Under the pieces are notes generated by a model that did not search any database, was not told where the DNA came from, and worked only from the letters and a program-made list of their open reading frames with translations. DNA of 64,000 bases from Alligator mississippiensis (Eukaryota > Chordata > Crocodylia > Alligatoridae), in the NCBI RefSeq assembly GCF_030867095.1, contig NC_081824.1:363587829-363651828 (forward strand), read 5' to 3'. Position 1 is the first letter of the stretch, and every line of letters begins with the position of its first letter. Made by a program: the position numbers and the translations under genes. Below, piece after piece: positions 1 to 10,010 of this stretch.

Positions 1-1602
1 GAAGAACACCAGCCCGCTGACTTAATAAAGGGACACTTGGAGGGGCTGAATGTGTTTCAGTCATTAGTCCCGGATGATCTTCATCCAAGGGTGTTGAAGA
101 AATTGGCCAGTGTCATTGCAGAGTCACTGGCATGGCTGTTTGAGCATTCTTGGTGACCGTTCAGGTCAGATCCCAGAGAACTGGAAAAGGGCCAGTGTGG
201 TCCCTATTTTCAAGGAAAGGAAGGAGGATCCAGGTAGTTATAGGCTAGGTAGTCTCACCTCTATCCTTGGGAAAACCTTTGAAAAAATTATCAAGGATCA
301 CATTTGTGGGAGCCCAGCAGGAAAAATAATGCTGAAGGGCAACCAGCACAGGGTCACAGCAGGTAGATCCTGCCTGACTAACCTTGTTTCTTTTTATGAC
401 CAGGTCACAAAATGCTTAGATGCAGGAGTTGAGGTAGATGTCGTCTACTTCAATTTTAAGAATGCCTTCAATACGGGATCTCATCCTATTCTCATAAACA
501 AAGTGAGTGGCTGTGACATAGATGATACACAGTCAGGAGGGTGCCAAATGGGCTTAAGGGTTGCACCCAGAGAGTGGTGGTGGATGGGTCGGTATCAACT
601 TGGAAAGATGTGGGCAGTGGGGTCCCCCAAGGCTCGGTCCTTGGGCCTGTGCTATTCAATATCTTCATCAGCAACTTGGATGAGGGCGCGGAGAGCACTC
701 TGTCCAAATTTGTGGATAACATGAAATTATGGGGTAAAGTAAACACTAGTGGGAAGGGATCAAATCCAGGCGGACATGGACAGGTTGGAAAAGTAGGCAG
801 AAAAGAATACAGTTGTGGTTCAACAAAGACAAGTGCAAAGTGCTGCATCTAGGGAGAAGGTATCACCAACACACCTATAGGCTAGGGGATGACCTGAGGA
901 GCTCAGCGGCAGAAAGGGATCTCGGAGTCATAGTTGACTCCAAGATGAATATGAGCTGTCAGTGGGACGAAGTAATCAGTAAAAGTAACCGCACTCTAAC
1001 ATGCGTTAGCAAGTGCATCATGGACAGGTCCAGGGCGGTGATACTTCCCCTCTATGTGGCATTGGTCAAGCCACAGTTGGAGTACTGCATCCAGTTCTGG
1101 GCGCTGCACTTCAAGAGGGATGTGGATAACCTTGAGAGGGTCCAGAGAAGGGCCACTCGTACGGTTAGGGGCCCGCAGGTAAGGCCCTATGAGGACATGG
1201 ATCTGGACTAGGGGACCTGGATCTCTTCAGTCTTTGCAAGAGAAGGCTGGGAGGGGATCTTGTAGCCGTTTACAAATTTATCGAGGAGCAGCAAGAAACA
1301 GGATGTTCTGTTTACCAGAGCACCCCTTGGAGTAACTAGGAATAATGGCCACAAACTGATGGAGAGCAGATTTAGGTTGGACATCAGGAAGAACTTCTTT
1401 ACTGTAAGGGTTGCCAAAATCTGAAATGGGCTTCCCAGGGAGGTGGTGCTCTCCCCTACCTTCGGGGTCTTTAAGAGGAGATTGCACAAGTAACTGGCTG
1501 GGATCATATGACCCCAGCACTCTTTCCTGCCTAAGGCAGAGGGTCAGACTTAATAATCTATTGAGGTCCCTTCTGATCCTAGCAACTATGAAACTGAGAC
1601 CT
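1..1602 (+). mobile_element. CR1-type LINE, reverse transcriptase region to 3' end, decayed
   Basis: The translated + strand shows the order expected of a CR1 ORF2. There is a PDDLHPRVLKK-like block near 70-100, NWKRASVVPIFK near 180-215, [14 protein letters not shown] near 625-660, and a degenerate palm motif (FVDNMKLWG near 709-735, where the family has F-DD-KLWG). A C-terminal LERVQRRA block follows at about 1130-1155. The reading frame is broken by several shifts and stops, so no protein can be made. The tail near 1550-1600 resembles the CR1 3' end. It is cut by the left window edge, so its 5' extent is unknown. Confidence 0.85.
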
Positions 1603-1657
1603 GTGTGATGCTGGCAGGTTGTTTAGTTAAAAGTTATGTATAGAAATAAATTGAACC

Positions 1658-2225
1658 AGTATCACAGTCATAGGGTTGGAAGGGACTGCATGGGTAGGTG
1701 GTCCAATCCCATGCATGAATGCAAGAATACCACTCCTAAATCATCTCTGCCCAAATCCTCCTCATCCCCCTGAAAAATTCCAGTAGGGCAGTCTATTCTA
1801 CTGCCTTTCTGTTCTACAGGAACTGCAGATGGCCACTGAGGATGCTATTGCATGGCTTGGCAATTAAGCGCGCACTGACTGACTGACTGTTCTGACAGTG
1901 ATATCTCTAAACCTACTTTGCTGAAATGTAAAGCCATTGTGCTTCATACCCTGTCCTCTGTATCAAGAGAGAGCCAGGGGTTCTCCCTCTTCTTTATGGC
2001 AGCCTTTCAAGTATTTGAAAATTACTATAACGGTGCACCTTCATCTCCTTTTCTTTGAGCTAAACATGCCTTATTCTCTCAGTGTTTCTTTCCACAACTT
2101 GCCATCAACCCCCTTTCTCATTTTTGTTGTCTGCCTCTGGACCCTCTTCAACTTCTTCACACCCTTCTTACGGCCAGAAAGGTGCTATTCCCACCTAGGG
2201 GCCCTTCCTGCAATTGAATTAACTA
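1658..2225 (-). mobile_element. CR1-type LINE 3' fragment, antisense
   Basis: The left end (about 1658-1710) reads as the reverse complement of a CR1 3' terminus, with the TCATAGGGTTGGAAGGGAC motif. The block at about 1950-2150 is the antisense of the conserved 3' part of CR1 ORF2, including the stretch ending in CTGGACCCTCTTCAAC. It is more diverged than the + strand copies around it, which suggests an older insertion. Confidence 0.7.
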
Positions 2226-2496
2226 TAGTTAATTCTTCATTAATCAAAAGGCAGGGTCGATAAGCACCTTGATAAACTAAATAAGATGTATACAGAGAAA
2301 GCATGTGCATTTCTTAGTTAGTCTATACATTATTTAGTCTATCTGCCAAGAAGGCTAATAGCATCCTGGAATGTTGCCAGCAGGTTGAGACACGTGATTA
2401 TCAGAAATCCTGGTTTTCTCTGATTTAAAAAAAAAAAAGCTCTAATTTTTGGTTAAAAGGAAGTAAGCCCAACACATTTTTCCATGATTAAAATGA

Positions 2497-2498
<2 letters not shown>

Positions 2499-2525
<27 letters not shown>
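2499..2525. repeat. (TA)n(CA)n microsatellite
   Basis: A short run of TA dinucleotides passes directly into CA dinucleotides. Confidence 0.9.
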
Positions 2526-2527
<2 letters not shown>

Positions 2528-2565
2528 ACTTTTTTTAACTGGAGAAAACCAGGATCCTTGGTGAT

Positions 2566-3236
2566 TATTCCCCTCTGCTCAGCATTGGTGAGGCCATATC
2601 TAGAGAACTAAATCCAGTTTTGGGGCCCCCACTACAGAAAGGATGTGGACAAATTCGAGTTTAGCGGAGGGCCAAACAATTGGTTAGAGGATAGGGCACG
2701 TGATTTACAAAGAGGGGCTGAGGAAACTGGGATTCTTTAGTCTGGAGAAGACTTGAGAGGGGATTTAATAGCAGCCTTCAACTACCTGAAGGGTGGTGCC
2801 AAAGAGGATGGAGCCAGACTATTCTCAGTAGTGGCAGATGACAGAACAAGGAACACTTAATCAAGTCTGCTGGAACATGGTAATTACTGGTTCCTGCAGC
2901 TCCAGGGTCACATGTATCAGTGTCCCTTGCACAGAAAACTGGCGGTGGGGGCACTTTCCTGTTTGACATGGTTTCGTTAAAATGCCCCCCCTGCCATTTT
3001 TCAGTGTGGGGATGCAAATACATGGGACACTCTGGGTGCCGCACCTCCCAGAACAGTGTATAAATACCCAGTGCTCTCAAATTGCAGCAAAGGATCTTTA
3101 GATTAGATATTGGGAAGAACTCTCAGGCGAGGGTAGTAAAGCACTGAACCAGGCTACCCAGGGTCGTTGTGGAGTCTCTGTCCTTGGAGGATTTGGAGAC
3201 CCCTGGGCTGGGATGATCTAGTTGGGGCTGGTCCTG
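2566..3236 (+). mobile_element. CR1-type LINE 3' fragment, interrupted by an insertion
   Basis: Positions 2570-2855 carry the C-terminal RT region and 3' part of CR1, with the typical TTCAACTACCTGAAGGGTGG at about 2777. The same element resumes at about 3069 (TCTCAAATTGCAGC) and runs to the CTGGTCCTGCTTTGAGCA tail near 3230. The roughly 213 bases in between do not belong to CR1. The same CR1 stretch is uninterrupted in the copies at 18.7-19.1 kb and 26.9-27.4 kb. Confidence 0.8.
2856..3068. repeat. Unidentified 0.2-kb insertion inside a CR1 copy
   Basis: This block separates AGGAACA from GTGCTCTCAAATTGCAG, which are adjacent in the other CR1 copies of the window. I see no clear terminal inverted repeat or poly-A tail. 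At most a 2-base CA is shared at the two junctions. It may be a SINE or MITE fragment, but the family is not recognised. Confidence 0.5.
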
Positions 3237-3542
3237 CTTTGAGCACAGGATGGGCCGAGGTGACCTCCCGGGGCCCAGTCCAGCCCTCACTTTCTAGGAC
3301 TCTACACGTGCATCCCCCTCTGTGGGGTAAGGCACGCCTCTGGCCCACAGCCTCTCCTGCCTGACACCCGGGCACTGGCAGGCTCCACGAGGGGTCCCAG
3401 GCACTGAGGAGTTGGCCAGGCCTCGCTTCGTGCGAATTAAGAGAAGGAAGAAGACTGTGGATGGGGGCGAGCCTGAGGGCACCGCGCCTTGCCCCGGGCC
3501 TGGGCCCCCTAATCCCGGAAGCGCGGGGTAGCCCCACGGCAG

Positions 3543-3559
3543 CCCCCCCCCCCCCCCCC
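3543..3559. repeat. Homopolymer run of 17 C
   Basis: Seventeen consecutive C at the left edge of the CpG island. Its length is likely variable and prone to sequencing error. Confidence 0.9.
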
Positions 3560-3651
3560 GGTGCCCCGCTTCCTGAATGGAACTCGCTAAGTCACTGCCG
3601 ACAGCGGCCCCGCCCCGTCTTTACTCCGGGAAGTGGCTGATCCCAGCCCCG

Positions 3652-3663
3652 CGCGCATGCGCA
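3652..3663. promoter_or_regulatory. NRF-1-like palindromic site
   Basis: CGCGCATGCGCA matches the consensus of nuclear respiratory factor 1 (alternating GCGCATGCGC core). It sits within the CpG island about 200 bases upstream of the candidate exon 1. Binding is inferred from the motif only. Confidence 0.6.
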
Positions 3664-3837
3664 GTCTCACCGGTTCCCGGGACACGCGGGAGTTCCAGAG
3701 GGGACCCCGCCCAGCCCACTAGCCCCGCTCCCTGGGAGCGCGCGGCTGAACGTCATCAACTCGCGGCGGCTCCGCGGCCCCGCCCCGCGCTCTCGGGGGC
3801 CAAAGGGGCGGTGCCCAGAATCGGCACAGCCCCGCCC

Positions 3838-3845
3838 CCGGAAGT
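3838..3845 (+). promoter_or_regulatory. ETS-type site (CCGGAAGT) next to a GC box
   Basis: CCGGAAGT directly follows a CCCCGCCCCC GC box. Such paired sites are typical immediately upstream of transcription starts in TATA-less housekeeping promoters. The candidate first exon would begin just after it and end at the donor at 3911. Confidence 0.55.
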
Positions 3846-3849
3846 AGCC

Positions 3850-3910
3850 GGTGGGAGGAGGCAGCTAGCAGCCGTGGCGGGCGAGGCTTCCGAAGCGCCC
3901 AGGCTGGCTG
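3850..3910 (+). other. Candidate non-coding first exon with splice donor at 3911
   Basis: A GC-rich stretch follows the ETS/GC-box pair and ends AGGCTGGCTG before GTGAGAG, a good match to the donor consensus. If used, it would splice over about 35 kb to the acceptor at 39181-39182 that precedes the GGACT start codon. Exon start and usage are inferred. A later donor, CTTCAG before GTAGTG near 4172, is an alternative. Confidence 0.35.
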
Positions 3911-4013
3911 GTGAGAGCCGACAGGGTGGGGTCGGGGCCGCTATTAATGGCTCTTCCTGGTGTGAGAGCTGCAAGAGAAGCGCGTTTGTGCGCCGGCGAT
4001 TAGTCTGGAACAG

Positions 4014-4069
4014 GTCACGTGGTGTAGCGTCACGCCGGTTGCGACGTCACGTGCCACGTGTCAACCAAT
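4014..4069. promoter_or_regulatory. Cluster of three CACGTG E-boxes, a CRE-like site and a CCAAT box
   Basis: CACGTG occurs at 4016-4021, 4048-4053 and 4055-4060. GACGTCAC (CREB/ATF-like) at 4043-4050 overlaps the second E-box, and CCAAT is at 4065-4069. E-boxes of this type bind USF, MYC/MAX or TFEB-family factors. Three within 45 bases beside a CCAAT box is unlikely by chance and marks a promoter core. Confidence 0.6.
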
Positions 4070-4100
4070 GAGGGGCTGGCAGCCGTAAATTTGAATACGC

Positions 4101-5149
4101 GGCGCGCGTGGTTTCGTCTCCACGTATGAAAACCAAGTGTCTGGGAGAGGCAGCGGCACTGGTTTCTCTTCAGGTAGTGCTGGGGGAGGCTTGGTGCCCT
4201 GTCATCTTCTCCGCTCCTGCTAATCTCTCTCCAGTAGTGTTAATGACCCTCTCTCCTTTTTTTTTTCCTGTGCTTTCCTTGTTCCACCTCTTCCCTCCTC
4301 TGCTGTTTTGCTGCCTGTTCCCCCTTCCTGGGAATACCTCTCATTTATTTCTAAGCCCTGCCAACTGTTTTTAGCTCTTACAAAAAGCTTTACCTCACCT
4401 CATCTGTGTGTCAAATATTACCTCAGGTGTAGAAGTGCCCCACACTTGAGGCTGGTCAGAATCCCTCAGAAACCAAGAGACGCCTGAGGTGGGAGTGTGC
4501 AGTTCCCTTGCTCTTCAGCGTGTCTGCCTGCATTCCAGCTATTTTCTGCTTTTGGGAGTTGTTGGAGATTGCTCTTATGGGTTTGGACTGCCTTGTCCTT
4601 AATCTCTCCTTCAAAAATAGGAATCTGTTGTCCTGATGCATGGGAGTTTGTCTCATCTCTTGTTCAATTTACACTGGAATAGCTAGACTGATGCATTTGT
4701 CCTTAACAGGACCTATCAAAAACTCTCAGGTGGCTGGATAATTCATCATCCAGGTGGCTAGATGACCAAAATGCCTTCTTAACATCACAGGCACTGATTG
4801 ATTTTACTTTAGAGAAGCGCTGTCCAACTTTGACTTGGCCGGGGGGGACATGTAGCGGGGCCAAGGACTTTATTCAGCGCTTGTCAAGGCCTCTTTCTGT
4901 TGATGAAAATTTTCATTGTACTTGAAGACTCTCACCATTGCTAGACTGTTCATGTACTGCATATTTGTTTTTGACAGCTATAATAGCTGTTTTTATAGGC
5001 TTGCTAATTCTTTGGTGGCTTCACCAAAACTAGTGGAACGGTGTTAAGCTTTAATGCTGTGAAAAAGGACCTGGGGGTTATAGTCTACTGCAAACTGGTT
5101 ATATGTCAACAGTGTGCACTTGCTGTAAAAACAAGCTTATAAGCGTATA
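4101..5149. other. Intronic or 5' flanking DNA, no gene recognised
   Basis: Immediately after the CpG island the sequence becomes pyrimidine-rich (about 4250-4330), then ordinary AT-rich DNA. From about 4813 a stretch resembling the terminus of a hAT-type element (GCTGTCCAACTTTGACTTGG) appears. I see no exon or RNA gene. Confidence 0.5.
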
Positions 5150-7570
5150 GTAGTGGTTCTCACATAGGGTGCCATAAGATCCTTTTAAGGATGCTGCACA
5201 GCATTGTCAGGTGTGCAAACACCTACATTTGATTCACAAGATTAAACCCAGACATTTACAAATAGGGACTTATTTAAAACATGGTTTCTCAATGTTCACA
5301 GTAACTGCAAAAACTAGCAGCTTCCATATTCACCGCGAAAAATAGCAATTCCTGAGATTTTGTGTGGGAACACCCCTCTGTCATCCCCAAAAAACTTACT
5401 GGTATTCAAAAAGCAGGGTAATCCCTTTAGCCATAGAGCACATTGTTTCAGAGATGGCTACTGAAAGGCTGAGCTATTGACATAGACTAAGTGAAGGTGT
5501 CGGTCTTCAAAGCAGATGGGTTTCAGTGTCATCTTTTAATGCTGCAGTTTGAAAATCATGAGTGAAAAAAAATTCAAAAAAGTTAAATACATTTCAGCTC
5601 AGGATCATGTAAAGCAGTTTCCTGTAGGAACTTTGCATGCAGGTGGGGGTACATTGTTTTGTTCATGGTGCAATGTGGGTGTGTTTAGGATAAATAGCAT
5701 TGATTGGCATTTAGAATCTGAATTGCATATAAAGGGAAAAGCTGCTGCAGAGGCTGAAGGTCAGAGCAAGAAACAAGCAACTATGTCCTCAATCTTTAAA
5801 AGAGCCCCTGAAAATAGTTTGACAAGAAGAGAGGCTACATTTGTGCTAGTGGAGACATTCACAGCTGCCAACATTCTTCTGGAGAAAATTATAACCCTAA
5901 ACTAAGGGACTACTTGAACAAACATGTCAAATGCTAGCAGTTTCCCATGTGTGAACCACCTTCACCAAGATTATCTACCAGGAGTAATTGCGTTTGCATG
6001 TTCAGTCTACAAAATATGCACTGGTAGAATATGAATCGCTCTCAAATGTAGCAGACAAAGCAACAGATGCCCAAGGTAACTATATTCTGCACATTTTATT
6101 TGTACCTGGGAGCTGGACAGACAGCGACCTGCCTGTTTTTCAAACAGAGCCTGTTCACCTTGCATCTGTCAATTTTTCTGCCATGGCACGAGCTGTAGTG
6201 AAAGCTTTTGTAAACTATGGCTTAGATTTTAATAATATCTCAGCATTTCTGTCTGATAGCTTTGCACATATACTGTGTACTTTCTGTGATGTGCTCCATG
6301 GAATGATGTCCAACACCATTCATGTCATCTGTTCATGTCATGTAATATCTGGTGCACACGTTTTCCTTATGTGAATAGCCTGGTTTCCTTTTTTTAAAAA
6401 GCATTTAAGCATTGCCCAGGCCATAAGCTTGTTACAAGGAGTCTATCGCCAATCAAAGTGGGGATCTGTATGTGACTGTGTCACTTCCACCAGAGCCAGT
6501 GCTTACAGGGTGGAATTCATGGTCTAATGCAGTTTGTTACTACTCAAAGAATATGAATACTACCAGCAATTTGTGTGTGAGGAGCTTGAAATAACACCCA
6601 GTACAGTGTATGTTTAAACTAGCCATAGTTTACAAAATGTTGAAGATCAAGTTAAGTTTGTGACTGAAAATGTGATCCATTCTAACAAGGAGCTTTTAAC
6701 AAGATTTGAAAGTTGGCAGGCTTTAATGTACTAAGCACACAACAAGCTGATGGGTTTGATAAGTTGGGTCAGATGAGGCATCACTACAAATTTCAAACTG
6801 TCATTGTGAAAACCAGTGGGGATGAGAACTGGTCTAGGCAATAGCTGCAAAGTCGAATCCAGAATTACAAGGATGAACAGTAGCTACCACCACAGTTTAA
6901 ATAACTGGCTGCCTCCCTTTTTTTAGTGCTGTTTGCATTTTTTACCCAAATCAGATGCCTTTTCTGAGTTTTGACCTTCAGCTACTGAAATCAGTCCCTG
7001 GATGGCAGGAAGACTGTGACAAGGAACATACTGCTTACATGAACTTTGTCAAAGAGTGCCACATGCCTTTGACTGTGACTGTTTTAAGAGTCTGTTTCTG
7101 ATCAGTTTCCACATCTCTACAACTTGGCAAAATGGTGCCTTGCCATTCCAACCAGCTGGAACTGTCAGTGGATGCTGGACACTAGTGTTTAACAACCAAC
7201 ATGAATTGTTTCTATCAAGGTCAACATTATGTAGTAGTACTCTACTTTTTGTAGAATGCTAATAATAAATTATGATGATATTAGTTGAAATTCATATGGT
7301 GTATACATTTATATTCATAATATATTTCAATTTAGATTTAAATTTAATACTTAGATTTTTTTATAATGCAGTAATGTATTTGATATTTCAATGGATTTTG
7401 GTATTTAAATGCTGCAGTATTTGCCTTTTGGCCCATCAGCAGTGAAAGGCAGGGCCCCCAGAGCCTCTCAGGCTGTCAGTGGCAAGTGTGGGGGGAGGGC
7501 TCACTTCAAAAAGACCACAGATTGGCTTTGTGTGCCACGAGTGGCCTACAAAAATCCTTTTGTCTTGCCA
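5150..7570 (+). mobile_element. Decayed hAT-superfamily DNA transposon
   Basis: The left part begins with TAGTGGTTCTCACATAGGG, a sequence of the kind found at hAT termini. It surrounds the broken transposase gene at 5549-7262. The right edge is put near the end of a G-rich stretch around 7440-7570, but I could not match terminal inverted repeats or an 8-base target duplication, so both boundaries are approximate. Confidence 0.5.
5549..7262 (+). pseudogene. hAT transposase pseudogene with a CGGBP1-like zinc-finger N-terminus
   Basis: The first open frame (5549-5905) holds a GGGTLFCSWCNV motif followed by a DWHLESELHIKGKA motif. Together they give the C-x2-C...H-x4-H arrangement of the zinc finger found at the N-terminus of hAT transposases and in their domesticated relative CGGBP1. 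A following ANILLEKI block also matches that lineage. A one-base frameshift near 5890-5905 moves the expected continuation (NPKLRDYLNKHV) to another frame. A second open piece at 5988-6374 contains KATDAQGNYILHILFVPG, like the start of the hAT catalytic core, then several stops. More transposase-like fragments continue to about 7260. It is inactive; the family call rests on remembered motifs, not a search. Confidence 0.65.
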
Positions 7571-7642
7571 TGATTTACGTAGGTCCCTACAATAGGTACT
7601 TTTGTGTGTCAAATACTAAAAATTCCAAGTGGTAATGTCTTT

Positions 7643-7675
7643 GTGTTAACATAGTGTTAACATAGTGTTAACATA
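7643..7675. repeat. Tandem repeat, 3 copies of an 11-base unit
   Basis: The unit GTGTTAACATA is repeated three times without a mismatch. Confidence 0.9.
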
Positions 7676-7707
7676 CTGCATTACTCACTGGCTTTGGGAT
7701 GATTCTG

Positions 7708-7925
7708 ATGCAGTGATTCTCAACCTTTTTAGACTCAAAGCATCCCAGAGAAAATGTTAGCTCTTAACTTTCACTTATTTCTTGACTATGGCAAAATAAT
7801 AGAGTAACTCTGCCATTGCAAAGAACTCAGAAAGCGCACAATTGGTCCAAATACTCTTGACGCTATGGATTCCCATTTGAAATGTCTAGGTTTATCTTGT
7901 GAATCATATGTAGATAGTTGCATAC
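7708..7925 (+). mobile_element. hAT-like non-autonomous repeat, copy 1
   Basis: It begins CAGTGATTCTCAACCTTTTT, a common hAT-type terminus. It shares an order of diverged blocks (AAAGAACTCAGAAAG, CCCATTTGAAAT, TTTATCTTGTGA) with the copy at 18134-18320 in the same orientation. Similarity beyond about 7925 was not seen, although the element may extend further. Confidence 0.6.
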
Positions 7926-8527
7926 TCAATAGTGCTAATATTGAGTGGCAGCCCATGGCATTCTTGAAAGGATCTCGTGGGACTCTGGGGTACCACAGCA
8001 CCCTGGGTGAAAATTGCAGTTTTAGTATACCACCCACTTTTGGTCACATTTCTCCAAAGCTGCTTTTTGATCTTATGGGATTACTCTACATGTGGCTCCA
8101 CAAACCAGCTGCAGTCCCATCAAATCTACATCCTGGTACACATGAGCAATCAAAACTGTTCCAACATTGCTCTGCCAGTGTGTCTATATGGACAACTGTA
8201 TCTAGGATTAAAAATTTACTTCATTCTAGCATCTCTACTGAATGAAGCTGAAATTACCAGTTCACATTATAACACTGCTGTCATGCAGTAATTACTTTAT
8301 TGTTCTGATCGTTTTGGATTTGAACCAGTGAGATGAAGGGAAGGTGACAGGCTCCATGCTTTAATGTCACCTCATGAGCTAGCATCAGCTCTTGAGTATC
8401 CAGCCTCCTTCAAGCCTTCGGGAAAAGCAAGTTACTCCCATGTGCTTACTCAGAGTGCAGGAGCAAGCCATCCCAATGTGCAGGAAGACTAGAGAGTATG
8501 GCAGAAGACCAGCTTGTCTTAGCAGGG
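7926..8527. other. No gene recognised
   Basis: A single-copy-looking stretch that may include the remainder of the repeat starting at 7708. Open frames here are short, overlapping and without recognisable motifs. Confidence 0.4.
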
Positions 8528-8690
8528 AACACCAGTACAGACTGGCGGCTGACTGGCTGGGCAGCAGCTGTGCAGAAAGGACCTGGGGTTCCAGTGGACA
8601 ATATGCTGAATATGAGCCAAAAGTGTGCCCTTGTTGCCAAGAAGGCTAACGGTGTACTAGGCTGCATTGGTAGGAGTGTTGCCCGCGGAT
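8528..8690 (+). mobile_element. CR1-type LINE fragment (C-terminal RT region)
   Basis: It matches the stretches at about 13977-14130 and 26690-26850, including GACTGGCTGGGCAGCAGC and the GGCTGCATTGGTAGGAGTGT block. It stops abruptly at about 8690, where sequence from a more 5' part of CR1 begins, so this is either a separate copy or a rearranged one. Confidence 0.75.
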
Positions 8691-8757
8691 CAAAGCTAAA
8701 TCACAAAGAGGAAGTTTATAAGAAGTGGGAACTTGGACAAACAACTAGGGAGGAGTA

Positions 8758-9306
8758 CAGGCAGTCCTCAGACTTATGACACAATTGGTTCCTGAAAACT
8801 GTTTCTTAAGTTCAAACATTGTAACTCGGAACCAATTTTCTCATAAGAAACAATGTTATAAATGAGGGATTGATTCCTGAACCAAGGCCTGATACCCTAT
8901 TTTCACCAAAAATACCCCAGAATTTTGTATTCAGTCAATTATAGTTGAGTAATATAGCTACATTAATGTATTTATATTGTAAATAGCAATCATATTGATT
9001 AGGAAGTACTTCTTTGAGGTGACTGCTGGATTTTTTGAAGGGTTCTTGGCTGGAGTCTTCTCAGGAGTCTTAGCCGTAAGTTTTTCTGGAGTTGTCTGCT
9101 TTCTTAAAGAAAGTGTCCAAGCAAGTTTGGACAGAAGTTCTCCAGGGAGATGAGCGACACGGTGAACGTGTTTGCTGGCATGGCATTGCATCGGATTAAG
9201 TGTTGTAAAGTTGAAAATGACGTCATAAAGTTGAAACAGGCTGTCAATTTATAAACGTTGTAAGTGTGAAACGTTATAACTGGAAACATAAGTTGAGGAT
9301 TGCCTG
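8758..9306. mobile_element. Mariner-like MITE with TA target duplication
   Basis: The left terminus CAGGCAGTCCTCAGACTTATG pairs with the inverted right terminus CAGGCAATCCTCAACTTATG. Each end is flanked by TA (8756-8757 and 9307-9308), the target duplication of Tc1/mariner elements. The 549-base element has no transposase frame. CR1 sequence flanks both sides, so it inserted into the CR1 copy. Confidence 0.75.
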
Positions 9307-9418
9307 TATAAGAGTATTGCTTCAGCGTGCAGGGATGAAATCAAGAAGGCCAAAGTATAATTAGAGTCACAGCTAGCAAGGGACATGAAGGGTAACAAGA
9401 GGGGTTTCTACAAGTATG

Positions 9419-10010
9419 TCATAGTTTCATAATAGCTAGGTTCAGGAGGGACCTGAACAGATCATCCAGCCTGACCCCCTGCCACAGGCAGGAATGAATG
9501 CTGGGTTCACAAGACCCCAGACAGGTGATCATCCAACCTCCTCTTGAATTTGCCTAAGGTAGGGGTGAGGACCCCTTCCCTGGGAAGTTGGTTCCAGATT
9601 TTGGCCACCCTAACTAAAATATTGCCTTCTGATCTCCAACCTATATTCTCCATCAGCTTATGACCATTGTTCCTTGTCACCCCAGGTGGTGCTGGGGAGA
9701 AAATGCCTCTACCTATTTGCTGTTGATCCCCCCTGATGAGCTTGTAGGCAGCCACCAGGTCCCCCTTCAGCCTCCTCTTGCTGAGGCTGAACAGGTTCAG
9801 GTCCTTCAGTCTCTCCTCATAGGGCCTGTCCTGCTGCCCTCTCACCAAGTGGATGGCCCTCCTCTGAACCCTCTCCAGGCTGGCCACATCCCTTTTGAAG
9901 TGCGGTGCCCAGTACTGGAATCAGTACTCCACAGAGCTGCTCCGGTCTCTGGTAACACCTGTGCTTTCTGTCACAGCTGGAGGATGCCTGCCTGCCGTCA
10001 CCTGCTCTCA
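9419..10010 (-). mobile_element. CR1-type LINE 3' part, antisense, relatively young
   Basis: On the minus strand a 126-codon open frame (9507-9887) reads the C-terminus of CR1 ORF2, with a SLERVQRRA motif, a KRRLKGDLVAAYKL block and a NQLPREGVLTP block. The CR1 3' end lies at about 9419-9470. The long intact frame suggests a more recent insertion than the + strand host copy. Its 5' limit is unclear: from 10010 to about 10190 the sequence is GC-rich and unassigned. Confidence 0.8.

Larger units (their letters stand above)
3480..4100 (+). promoter_or_regulatory. CpG-island promoter, probably for GGACT
   Basis: This is the one strongly GC- and CpG-rich stretch of the window outside repeats. It has GC boxes, an NRF-1-like palindrome, an ETS core, three CACGTG E-boxes, a CRE-like half-site and a CCAAT box. 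A possible first exon ends at the donor GTGAGAG at 3911. It lies upstream of and in the same orientation as the GGACT coding exon, whose exon opens with a splice acceptor and therefore needs an upstream non-coding exon. In mammals GGACT likewise has a 5' non-coding exon tens of kilobases from its coding exon. Assignment to GGACT is inference from position; no transcript is visible. The long open frame across the island reflects GC richness and is not called as a gene. Confidence 0.7.

Noticed and set aside
3577..4071. 164-codon open frame across the CpG island
   Set aside because: Stop codons are rare in GC-rich DNA. The frame runs through promoter motifs and has no recognisable domain.
7643..7675. 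Short direct repeats considered as a CRISPR-like array
   Set aside because: The 11-base units are contiguous with no spacers, in a vertebrate intron: a simple tandem repeat.
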